Source of the DNA: CAVPRW01 sp046727435 [NCBI: bacterium]
GTDB lineage: Bacteria > Tectomicrobia > Entotheonellia > J063
Direction of reading: 5' to 3'
NCBI GenBank assembly: GCA_046727435.1
Contig: JBKPCR010000116.1
Span: 1-16,395, forward strand
DNA: 16,395 nucleotides
The translations under genes were made by a program, and so were the position numbers. Positions 1 through 7,063 of the stretch are shown here, piece after piece. The notes under the pieces are model-generated. The model was not told where the DNA came from, ran no database searches, and saw only the letters and a program-made list of their open reading frames with translations. The first letter of the stretch is position 1. Each line of letters opens with the position of its first letter.

Positions 1-1368
1 GTCCAGGCCCACATGCCGCAAGAAATGCAGTCGCGCCTGGAGCTCGGCGAGAAGCCTCGCGGCGATTTCGCGCTCGAACGGCGTCAGCTGGGCCGCGTCC
101 ACAAACTGTTCGAGCGCTCCTACCGTCATCTGGCTGAGTTGTGCAATCGAGGAACCGCTGACTTTCACGTACAACGCCTCCTGGCGCAACCGGGTGCCGG
201 CACACTGGGCGCAATCGACGGCGGTGACATAGCGGCTCAGGAAGACACGGATATACAGCTTATACTTCTTCGCTTCCAGGCGTCGAAAGAATGGCAAGAC
301 ACCGATGAACTCTCCGCATCCATGCAGAACCTTATGCTGCTGCTCCTCTGGCAGCTGATTAAAGGGCTGGCGCAGATCGATGTTCTCATGCCGGGCTAGT
401 TGGCGTAGCTCATCGCTGTAGTGACGCCGATAACGGGGCAGCGTCCAAGGCTCAATGGCCCCATCTGCCAGGCTTTTGTGCGAGTCTGGAATGATGAGGT
501 TGAGGTCATAATCCAAAATGTTGCCGAAGCCTTTGCAGACGGCACATGCCCCGCGTGGGTTGTTGAACGAGAAAAAAAGCGGCGTCGGACGCTCAAAGAC
601 GCGGCCACACGGTAGGCAATGAAACTGATCGCTCAGATGCCAGGTCTCATCTCCAACGATGTCGACCAGCGCCATCCCGCTCCCTTTGATGAACGCCGTC
701 TCCAGTGACTCCGCCAGGCGGCTGTGTTGGCTTTCCTCCACGACCAGGCGGTCCACCACCACATCGATCTGCGACAATCCCGCGAGGTCTAGTATCAGAT
801 TGGGGGTCAGTGTGTGCACCTGATCCCGCACCTGCACCCGCACAAATCCCTCAGCGAGGAGATTGGCCACCAGCCCCGGCGCGGTTGTGGCCGCCGTAAT
901 CGGCAGTGGATACAAGATCAACACCCGTTTGCCGCGGTGTGTGGTCAAGAGCCGATCGACGGTGCCCTGGACGGTGTCAGGTTGCACTTGCGCTCCACAA
1001 TCGGGACAGACGGTCACGCCGATCTTGGCGAACAGCAGGCGGAGATAATCATAGATCTCCGTGGTGGTACCCACCGTCGAGCGCGAGTGCTTGACAGGAT
1101 TGACCTGCTCAATGGCGATCGCCGGGGAAATGCCTTCCACATAATCGACGTCAGGCTTCTCCACGCGCTCCAGGAACTGGCGGGCATATGTCGATAGCGA
1201 TTCGACATAGCGTCGATGGCCCTCGGCATAAATCGTATCGAAGGCCAGCGAAGACTTGCCGGCGCCGCTCAGACCGGTGATGACGATCAAGGCGCGACGG
1301 GGCAGGTCGAGGTTGAGGTTTTTGAGATTATGGGCGCGCGCCCCGCGGATGATCAGCTGCTCGCTCAC
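1..1368 (-). CDS. uvrA: Excinuclease ABC subunit A (UvrA), N-terminal part, cut by window edge
   Basis: UvrA is the DNA-damage sensor ATPase of nucleotide excision repair; it loads UvrB at lesions in the cytoplasm. The 456 residues visible begin SEQLIIRGARAHNLKNL, the family's hallmark start. The Walker A motif GLSGAGKSS is at about residues 32-40, followed by the FDTIYAEGHRRYVESLS block and a Q-loop near Q88 (GISPAIAIEQVNPVKHSRSTVGT spans residues 79-101). The first zinc module is intact: C251/C254 and C275/C278 flank FFSFNNPRGAC. The frame is open to base 1 and ends at HFLRHVGLD, just before the first ABC signature, so roughly half of a usual ~940-residue protein is outside the window. The chosen start is GTG at 1366-1368, with GGGGA about 10 nt upstream; no in-frame ATG lies closer. 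A promoter is proposed at 1492-1520. I saw no LexA-type CTGT-N8-ACAG box next to it. Confidence 0.97.
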   Translation of the reverse strand, partial: MSEQLIIRGARAHNLKNLNLDLPRRALIVITGLSGAGKSSLAFDTIYAEGHRRYVESLSTYARQFLERVEKPDVDYVEGISPAIAIEQVNPVKHSRSTVGTTTEIYDYLRLLFAKIGVTVCPDCGAQVQPDTVQGTVDRLLTTHRGKRVLILYPLPITAATTAPGLVANLLAEGFVRVQVRDQVHTLTPNLILDLAGLSQIDVVVDRLVVEESQHSRLAESLETAFIKGSGMALVDIVGDETWHLSDQFHCLPCGRVFERPTPLFFSFNNPRGACAVCKGFGNILDYDLNLIIPDSHKSLADGAIEPWTLPRYRRHYSDELRQLARHENIDLRQPFNQLPEEQQHKVLHGCGEFIGVLPFFRRLEAKKYKLYIRVFLSRYVTAVDCAQCAGTRLRQEALYVKVSGSSIAQLSQMTVGALEQFVDAAQLTPFEREIAARLLAELQARLHFLRHVGLD

Positions 1369-1491
1369 GCTAGTCCGTCCCCATGTCAACACATGCCATG
1401 CCTGTGTTCCAGCGCAGGGTCTTGAGAGTATTGAAGCGCCCCGAGAACTGCCGCAGGTTTCCGGACGCTGGCGGCACCCAGGCGCGTCTGC

Positions 1492-1520
1492 AATATAACG
1501 GCTTGTGTAGGACGTGTAAA
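1492..1520 (-). promoter_or_regulatory. Predicted sigma70-type promoter for uvrA
   Basis: Read on the minus strand, TTTACA (1520-1515, 5/6 to TTGACA) and TATATT (1497-1492, 5/6 to TATAAT) are separated by exactly 17 nt. Transcription would begin near 1485 and give a leader of about 117 nt before the uvrA GTG. It is predicted from sequence only. Confidence 0.55.
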
Positions 1521-1532
1521 GCTGTGGCTGTT

Positions 1533-1565
1533 CTCCCTCACCCCAGCCCTCTGTCAGGGCGAGAT
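1533..1565. repeat. REP-like short palindromic element
   Basis: The stretch contains CCCTCACCCCAGCCCT followed by CTGTCAGGGCGAGA. This resembles the common dispersed family CCCTCACCC-CAGCCCTCTC-N-GAGGGCGAG found between genes in many Gram-negative genomes. A hairpin pairs GCCCT (1546-1550) with AGGGC (1556-1560) around a 5-nt loop. It lies between the divergent uvrA and 1708-2385 genes. Only one copy is in the window, so repeat status rests on resemblance. Confidence 0.35.
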
Positions 1566-1707
1566 CGCGCGGAATACCAGCCCTGGCACCCTGCCGCACC
1601 GATCTGACGTGCGCCCGAAACGGGCCATTGCCTGGACATCCTATGTGTTTCTTGCTACATTGGACACCTTCCGTGACACTTACGACCTTCTATACTGCGA
1701 GGCCACC

Positions 1708-2385
1708 ATGGGCAAATCCTTGGGAGCAGGCGAAATTCACTACGGTGATTCCCCGATCGAAACACGTCTGGCCAAGAGCCTAAGCCATCATGGGCTGGTG
1801 CTGAGAGAGCAAACCCCCTCGTTTGCCTCGGTCGCAGGGGAACGATTGGTGGCCTATCGGACCTTTACCTTGAGCTCGGGATATAGCATCTCGTACGCTC
1901 GCTCCGTGCGCAACCTACTCCTAGAGAACGTCTTCGGGAAACCGACGGCAGACCGCATCGTGTTCGATTTCTTACACCGCGTCTATCCCGATACCGACGG
2001 GACCTATTCTGATGTGCGGCTCGACCTCCTCCGGCTCGGACGCATCCAAGCCGAGCCATTCTGGGTCGGAGAGGAGTTGTTGTTTGAATTCCCCTCAGGG
2101 GACGAGCGGCCTCCTGGACGTGTGGTGTTCGAGGCCTGGGCCGATAGCATCTTCCAGGTGAATCTCGAGCACCGTGGCGGTCGTCATCTACGAGAAGCCT
2201 ATCTGGCCTTCAAACAAGCCGAGACGCAAGACCCCGAGCAGGTGCCGGCGCTGCGCGATGGCCAGCACCTGCTCCCCGAGCGCTACCCCTATGCCCTGCT
2301 GCAGCGCGATGAGTTGATCTCGATGATGGTGGATTATCTGCTGATACGCGGTTCCACCGACGGCACGGTCAATTCCCCGCCATAA
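1708..2385 (+). CDS. Hypothetical protein, soluble, unrecognised family
   Basis: A 225-residue protein begins MGKSLGAGEIHYGDSP if ATG 1708 is used. A GTG at 1609 in the same frame would add 33 residues (MRPKRAIAWTSYVF...), but it has no ribosome binding site, whereas ATG 1708 has GAGG 5 nt upstream (weak). I see no signal peptide, membrane span, Cys pair or nucleotide-binding motif. The sequence is acidic with several aromatic-rich stretches, such as VFDFLHRVYPDTDGTYSDV and PFWVGEELLFEFPSGDE, suggesting a compact mixed alpha/beta fold. The C-terminus (LLQRDELISMMVDYLLIRG) looks helical. The frame stays open over its full length with sequence biased like its neighbours, so it is probably real. 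It stands alone between divergent uvrA and the convergent end of the polysaccharide operon. I cannot assign a function. Confidence 0.7.
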   Translation: MGKSLGAGEIHYGDSPIETRLAKSLSHHGLVLREQTPSFASVAGERLVAYRTFTLSSGYSISYARSVRNLLLENVFGKPTADRIVFDFLHRVYPDTDGTYSDVRLDLLRLGRIQAEPFWVGEELLFEFPSGDERPPGRVVFEAWADSIFQVNLEHRGGRHLREAYLAFKQAETQDPEQVPALRDGQHLLPERYPYALLQRDELISMMVDYLLIRGSTDGTVNSPP

Positions 2386-2506
2386 ATCATTGCACCGATG
2401 GTCGCGAGAGGGGCATGCGTCACTCGCCGGTCACGACGGTATGACAGCACCTTCCAGAGTCCTACAACTACCTCAGGACAGGCTCGTCGGTAGGTGGGCC
2501 AGCGGT

Positions 2507-4234
2507 TCACGGGCGATTCGACACCACCCAGCGATTCCCCAGCTGTCCCATCACCGCGAAGGTCGCCTGCTGATCGAGGATACCATCGCCATCGAGGAAT
2601 GAATCGGTGACGAGATAAACGCTCTCGGATGAGGTCCATAGCTGGCGAAACTCCGTCTCGCTGAGCAGGAAGCGTTCGGTCGGTTTCAACGGCAGCGAGG
2701 GCTCGGGGGGGTTTTTGCGCCGCAATAGGTCGATCGACTGCCCAGTGTAAAACACTAATCCCGCGACCTTTTCGTACTCGAAGGGATCGTCCTTCTCGAC
2801 CTCGAGGACGATCCGTCCACCGGGCCTGGGATCGGTCGCGATGAGCTTGGCTAGTCCCTGGCTCGACCGCCACGTCTGGAGTTGCAGGAGGACCTGGTGC
2901 GTGCAGTAGAAAGCCGCGACCATGCCAACCGTCAGGCCTGCAAGCCCCCCCAGCCAGCGCCTGCGGGCGAAGCTCAGGAGTGCCAGTACACTGCCCCCCA
3001 CCATCAAGCCGAAGACCACACGTATCAGAGAGACGGCGCGCTCGCTCAGCCCTAGCTGATGGTATTGACCGAGATAGGACGGCAAGAGGAACAGCGCCAG
3101 CGCCGGCAGCAAGGCAGAAGCGGCGGTAGCGATCACGAGCCCGGTCGTGGAGGAGATGCTACCGGTGTAGCGCTTGTCGAGGCTCACACCGACCAGCAGC
3201 GCAAGGGCGGGCATCGCCGGCAGGCAATACTGTGGCAAACGCGCCCGTGACATGGCGAAGAACAGGAGGAACATGCTCGCCCAGAGGAGCAGCAAGAGGT
3301 ACCCCGCGGCCTCTCGGGGGAGCGGCTTCCCGAGTGGTGGCCACTGTCGAGGAATGGCGAGAGCTAGATAGGGACTCCAGGGCAGCAGCCACAGAAATAA
3401 CACCAGGAAGAAGATTGGCAGCGGCAGCGAGATGAAATCAAGCGGATGACGCTGTCCCAGGAAGCGCAGAAAGTGTTCATTGACGAAATAATGCCAGAAG
3501 TATCCCTCGTGCTGCCAGCCGATGATGAGATGCCAGGGAACGGTCAACAGGCAGAACAGCAGACCGCCCCAGAGGGATCTTAGCCCCCGCAGGGCATGAA
3601 AGCTGCTGCTCAGCAGCCCATGGGTCGCTAGAACTACAAGAGGGAAGAGCCCCACAAACCCTTTAGTCATGACGGCTAGGGCGAGGCCCGCGTAGGCCAG
3701 GAGGCTCCATGGTTTCCGGTCGTGATCCTCCTCACCGGTGCATAGAAAGGCATAGAAGCTCAGCGTGGTGAAGCAGGCGAAGACCATGTCGGGCAATAGT
3801 TGGCGGCTGAACACAAAGTACCCGACGCTGGTGGTCAACACCAGACCGGCGAGGGCTCCAGAGCGGCCATCAAACAGATGCCGTCCGATCCCCCAGGTCA
3901 CCAGCACCCCGCCCAGCCCAGCCAAAGCCACGGGCAAGCGGGCAGAGAACTCCGACACACCAAAGACGGTGTAGGAGACGGCGATCAGCCAGTAGAATAG
4001 CGGCGGTTTGTCCAGGTACCGGGCGCCGTTGAGATAGGGAGTCAACCAATCCCCGCGCACCACCATCTCGCGGGCAATCTCGGCATAGAGAGATTCATGG
4101 GGATCATAGAGCGCCGGTGATCCCAGGCCGAGGAGGAAAATCGGCAGCCCGAGCCCAAGCAGTGAGAGCACCAACCATCGATCACTCTGGGCTGGGGTCA
4201 ACCTGCTATTGGGGCATGCATTACAGTCGCTCAT
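2507..4234 (-). CDS. arnT: ArnT-like GT83 glycosyltransferase (aminoarabinose/dolichyl-P-mannose transferase superfamily), copy 1
   Basis: This is an inner-membrane, lipid-linked-sugar transferase of 575 residues, usual for the family at ~550-580. ArnT enzymes move 4-amino-4-deoxy-L-arabinose from undecaprenyl phosphate to lipid A on the periplasmic side. After the first membrane segment (about residues 20-38) comes the catalytic-loop motif YDPHESLYAEIAREM (D44, H46, E47), then GDWLTPYLNG and LDKPPLFYWLI (K76-P-P). About a dozen hydrophobic segments follow, then a soluble C-terminal domain from about residue 450. At the position where E. coli ArnT has PDE, this protein has PHE, with an Asp two residues earlier. 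ATG 4234 is preferred over the adjacent in-frame TTG 4237; AGG lies 6 nt upstream. The gene overlaps the end of arnD by 14 nt, implying coupling, and is last in the operon. The acceptor (lipid A or exported polymer) cannot be told from sequence. Confidence 0.88.
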   Translation of the reverse strand: MSDCNACPNSRLTPAQSDRWLVLSLLGLGLPIFLLGLGSPALYDPHESLYAEIAREMVVRGDWLTPYLNGARYLDKPPLFYWLIAVSYTVFGVSEFSARLPVALAGLGGVLVTWGIGRHLFDGRSGALAGLVLTTSVGYFVFSRQLLPDMVFACFTTLSFYAFLCTGEEDHDRKPWSLLAYAGLALAVMTKGFVGLFPLVVLATHGLLSSSFHALRGLRSLWGGLLFCLLTVPWHLIIGWQHEGYFWHYFVNEHFLRFLGQRHPLDFISLPLPIFFLVLFLWLLPWSPYLALAIPRQWPPLGKPLPREAAGYLLLLLWASMFLLFFAMSRARLPQYCLPAMPALALLVGVSLDKRYTGSISSTTGLVIATAASALLPALALFLLPSYLGQYHQLGLSERAVSLIRVVFGLMVGGSVLALLSFARRRWLGGLAGLTVGMVAAFYCTHQVLLQLQTWRSSQGLAKLIATDPRPGGRIVLEVEKDDPFEYEKVAGLVFYTGQSIDLLRRKNPPEPSLPLKPTERFLLSETEFRQLWTSSESVYLVTDSFLDGDGILDQQATFAVMGQLGNRWVVSNRP

Positions 4235-5135
4235 CAACGACCTGACACGCCACCTCCCCAGCGCGACCGGGGATTGGTCTGGGTCGAATGGCTGCTCGTG
4301 GAAGATCGTCTGGTCCCTGGTGCAGCAGTGCTTTGGCCACGTCGCACAGCTTCACATACGCGACGCCCTGGACCGCGAGGTGCTTAAGCAGGGAGGCAAA
4401 GAGGTCCGGTTGAGTTCGGCCTTCGACTTCGGCGTGGATGGTATGGACGTTGAGTCGATCTGAGCGCAGTTGCGAGAGGAAAACATCATTCACCCGCTCG
4501 CCTTGCATGCCGTCTAAACCGAGCACTTCGTCCAGCGTGGGCAGCGTCGTCGGGATTTGCAGCGTCTGAAAGGTCTGCCCATGCATCCTCGGCAGGAACG
4601 GGAACACCCCGCGGGTATCGCTACAATAGAGAAACCCTTGCCGATCCTGCACCGCCAGGCTGGCGTCGGTTGCCTGCCATCCAGGAGCGGCGAAGCCCTG
4701 AGGGGCGATCTTTAGGGTCTTGACATAGCTCGCGATGGCGCGTTCGATTTCGTTGGTGATGGCGGCTTCCCCCAAGCCCTGCAGGCGGTCTTGCCAGAGG
4801 ACGTGATCATAGCCATGGATGCCCAGCTCGTGCCCATCGTCGAGCACCGCCTGCAGCAGTTCGGGGGCCATGTCGCCGATGATCGGAGAGGGCAGCAGCG
4901 TCCCGCACAAGAGTGTCTTCACACCATAGATACGCACCGCGTTGGTGCGCCACATTTTGTGCAGGAAGCCACGCTTGAAAATGCGCCGAATCGCCTTGCC
5001 GGAGTTATCGGGCCCGAAAGCGATGAAGAAGCTGGCTGGGACGGCATAGTGTCGAAAGAGTGCCAGCAGCCGCGGGACACCTTCCTTCAAGCCGATCCAG
5101 GTATCAACGTCAACTTTGATGGCAACCTGCAGCAC
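4221..5135 (-). CDS. arnD: ArnD, undecaprenyl-phosphate 4-deoxy-4-formamido-L-arabinose deformylase
   Basis: ArnD is a polysaccharide-deacetylase-fold (NodB/CE4-like) enzyme that removes the formyl group from undecaprenyl-P-Ara4FN before flipping. This 304-residue protein follows E. coli ArnD (~296 aa) almost block by block: KVDVDTWIGLKEGVPRLL (D9, D11), FGPDNSGKAIRR, IHGYDHVLWQ (H107 and H111, the metal-binding H-x3-H), AAPGWQAT (149-156), CSDTRGVFPF (171-180), PTTLPTLDEVLG and TIHAEVEG (232-239). The tail ending GRAGEVACQVV matches the ArnD C-terminus. There is no signal peptide, as in the family. The start is GTG at 5135, 3 nt after the arnA stop, with GGAGG in the end of arnA as ribosome binding site. 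The 3' end overlaps the arnT copy-1 start. Assignment is strong; the actual sugar substrate is inferred from the family. Confidence 0.94.
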   Translation of the reverse strand: MLQVAIKVDVDTWIGLKEGVPRLLALFRHYAVPASFFIAFGPDNSGKAIRRIFKRGFLHKMWRTNAVRIYGVKTLLCGTLLPSPIIGDMAPELLQAVLDDGHELGIHGYDHVLWQDRLQGLGEAAITNEIERAIASYVKTLKIAPQGFAAPGWQATDASLAVQDRQGFLYCSDTRGVFPFLPRMHGQTFQTLQIPTTLPTLDEVLGLDGMQGERVNDVFLSQLRSDRLNVHTIHAEVEGRTQPDLFASLLKHLAVQGVAYVKLCDVAKALLHQGPDDLPRAAIRPRPIPGRAGEVACQVVDERL

Positions 5136-5138
5136 GGT

Positions 5139-6104
5139 CTACTCCTCCTCACCACCACCCTCCCCCAGCCGCATCCCCGATTCCACACCAGATCTACGTA
5201 ACCACATCTCGCCGGAAATCACCTCCTCCCCCTCGACCTGGACCTGGGTCAGGAGCAGATGGCCTTCCCCGGTGGCAACCAAACATCCCCCATTGTGCAC
5301 GCCGACAATCGTCCCCGGCAGCCATGGTTTATCAGCACTATCCGGGATGAGACGGGAACTCCAGACATACAGCTTCTTGCCGCCAAAGGATGTGAACGCC
5401 CCGGGATAGGGTGTGGTGACCGCTCTGACCAGATTATAGAGCCCAAGCGCCGATCTGCTCCAGTCGATCTGTCCGTCGTCCGGTGTTCTACCACCAAAGT
5501 AGGTGGCCCGCGCTGGATCTTGCGGCGTGCGCGGCGCCAGGCCGGCCTTGATGAGGGGGAACGTTTCCCGCAACAGCTCGACCGCCGCCTGTGCGACCCT
5601 TTCGAACAACGTTAACACCGTATCCTCGAACGCTATGGGCACCACACGTTGCGCGATGATATCTCCGGCGTCGGCTTGCGCGATCATGTAGTGCAAGGTC
5701 ACCCCGGTGTGCGTCTCGCCATTGACCAGCACCCAGTTGACTGGAGCTCTGCCCCGATACCTCGGCAATAATGAGCTGTGGAGGTTGATAGCCCCCAGGC
5801 GGGGGATGGCCAACAGTGCCTGGCACAGAAGACGCCGGTAATAGAACGACAAGATGAGGTCAGGTTGGAGTGTCGTAATGTGCGAGACGATTGCTGGCGT
5901 ATTTGGCGTGTTTGGAGAGAGGACAGGCACGCCTGCCCCCTGCGCGAGCTCGACCACCGACTCGAACCAGACGTGCTCATGGGGATCATCCTGATGCGTG
6001 ACGACAGCGCAAATCTCCTCTCCGCGGTCGAGCAGCTCCTTCAGGCAGAGGTAGCCGATCGTATGGTAGCCGAAGACCACGATGCGCAGCGGCCTCTCGT
6101 TCAC
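5139..6104 (-). CDS. arnA: ArnA-type UDP-4-amino-sugar formyltransferase, stand-alone N-terminal domain
   Basis: This enzyme transfers formyl from 10-formyltetrahydrofolate to UDP-4-amino-4-deoxy-L-arabinose in the cytoplasm. The 321 residues match only the formyltransferase half of E. coli ArnA (660 aa): IVVFGYHTIGYLCLKELL, LILSFYYRRLL (84-94), NLHSSLLPRYRGRAPVNW (107-124), VNGETHTGVTLH, QADAGDIIAQ, FGGRTPDDGQIDW and RAVTTPYPGAF. The catalytic triad is visible as N107, H109 and D145, with the same spacing as ArnA N102/H104/D140. The UDP-glucuronate dehydrogenase half is absent: the frame ends after an acidic tail GEGGGEEE. The start is GTG 6104, forming a GTGA overlap with the arnC stop and having AGGAG 8 nt upstream. 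An in-frame upstream start at 6155 would overlap arnC by 55 nt and add non-homologous residues. It is not methionyl-tRNA formyltransferase: the SFYYR and VNGET blocks are ArnA-specific. Confidence 0.92.
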   Translation of the reverse strand: MNERPLRIVVFGYHTIGYLCLKELLDRGEEICAVVTHQDDPHEHVWFESVVELAQGAGVPVLSPNTPNTPAIVSHITTLQPDLILSFYYRRLLCQALLAIPRLGAINLHSSLLPRYRGRAPVNWVLVNGETHTGVTLHYMIAQADAGDIIAQRVVPIAFEDTVLTLFERVAQAAVELLRETFPLIKAGLAPRTPQDPARATYFGGRTPDDGQIDWSRSALGLYNLVRAVTTPYPGAFTSFGGKKLYVWSSRLIPDSADKPWLPGTIVGVHNGGCLVATGEGHLLLTQVQVEGEEVISGEMWLRRSGVESGMRLGEGGGEEE

Positions 6105-7063
6105 TCCCAAAGCTCCTGGATGACGTACCGTGGGCGCTGCCGGACTTCCATACACGTCCTCCCGACATACTCACCGATCAGACCGAGGGCCAGTAGCTGC
6201 AGGCCTGCCACCAAGAGAATCAGCGCGACCAGGACCGACAGCAGCGTCTGCGGCGAGCCCTGCACGCTTTGCAGGCCGATGTAGAGACCGAACCCAACCC
6301 CGAGCAACGCCAAGAGAACTCCCGTTAAACTGATGAGCCGGATCGGCAACAGCGACGAACCAGTGGCCAAGTCGGCCATCAAACGCAGTAGCCCGATGAG
6401 GTTATACCTGGAGCCCCCCGCAGCACGCCGTCGGTGCTCGACCGGAATCTCCGCTATCGAGCCGGCAAAAACATTGGCGAGAGCCGGGATGTACATCGAC
6501 CGATCCTGGCAGCGCAGGACTTGATCGACCACCGGACGCCGATAGGCTCTGAGCATTGAACCATAATCGTCCATCGTGACGTCCACGAGTCGTGAAGCGA
6601 GCCTGCTGGCCAGAGACGAGAGAAGCCTGCGCAGGAGTGAATCCTGACGCAAGGTACGCTGACCGCAGACTACATCGTAGCCCTCCTGTACTTTCTCCAG
6701 GAGCTTGGGGATCTCCTCGGGAGGATTTTGCAGGTCTCCGTCGAGGGTGACGACGACCTCCCCACGCGCCCGTTCAAGACCCGCGAAGATAGCCATATGC
6801 TGGCCATAGTTGCGGTTGAGACGAATGACTTTGATCGTCGGATGGAGCTCATACAGCCCCTTCAAGAGCTTTGCCGAGGCATCGGTACTGCCGTCGTCGA
6901 CGAAGATCACTTCGTAGCTCTTGCCCACCCGATGTAGGGTGCACACCAGCCGGTCAGCCAGCTCTTCGAGCGTCGATGCCTCGTTCAAGATGGGCACGAC
7001 GACGGAGAGATCGATGCGCTCGCGACTCCCCTCCCCTACTCTGGCCGATTCGTGAACAGCCAT
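6101..7063 (-). CDS. arnC: ArnC, undecaprenyl-phosphate 4-deoxy-4-formamido-L-arabinose transferase
   Basis: This GT2-family enzyme moves formylated aminoarabinose from UDP to undecaprenyl phosphate at the cytoplasmic face. Its 320 residues match E. coli ArnC (322). The GT-A core has VVVPILNEASTLEEL (21-35), VDDGSTD (55-61), LNRNYGQHMAIFAGL (82-96), LDGDLQNPPEEIP (107-119; D108/D110 metal-binding) and DYGSMLRAYRRPVVD (166-180). Two C-terminal membrane helices lie at about 235-260 and 268-292, ending in GLIGEYVGRTCMEVRQRPRYVIQE, the family's closing motif. ATG 7063 is preceded by GAGGGG at 5 nt. It overlaps the upstream transferase by 28 nt and shares GTGA with arnA downstream. DPM1-like and GtrB-like GT2 enzymes are the nearest alternatives, but the neighbouring arnA and arnD make ArnC by far the best reading. 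Confidence 0.94.
   Translation of the reverse strand: MAVHESARVGEGSRERIDLSVVVPILNEASTLEELADRLVCTLHRVGKSYEVIFVDDGSTDASAKLLKGLYELHPTIKVIRLNRNYGQHMAIFAGLERARGEVVVTLDGDLQNPPEEIPKLLEKVQEGYDVVCGQRTLRQDSLLRRLLSSLASRLASRLVDVTMDDYGSMLRAYRRPVVDQVLRCQDRSMYIPALANVFAGSIAEIPVEHRRRAAGGSRYNLIGLLRLMADLATGSSLLPIRLISLTGVLLALLGVGFGLYIGLQSVQGSPQTLLSVLVALILLVAGLQLLALGLIGEYVGRTCMEVRQRPRYVIQELWE

Larger units (their letters stand above)
1369..1707. other. Intergenic region between divergent uvrA and the hypothetical gene
   Basis: It holds the uvrA promoter and the REP-like palindrome. A -10-like TATACT at 1691-1696 lies just upstream of the 1708 start, but no -35 sits at suitable spacing (GTGACA at 1673-1678 is only 12 nt away), so I do not call a promoter there. 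If the upstream GTG at 1609 were used, the last 99 bases would be coding. Nothing else was recognised. Confidence 0.5.

Noticed and set aside
814-1197. 127-residue plus-strand ORF
   Set aside because: It lies entirely antisense to uvrA, whose frame carries unmistakable conserved motifs.
5139-6155. Longer arnA start at 6155
   Set aside because: It would overlap arnC by 55 nt with non-homologous residues; GTG 6104 has an AGGAG site and GTGA coupling.
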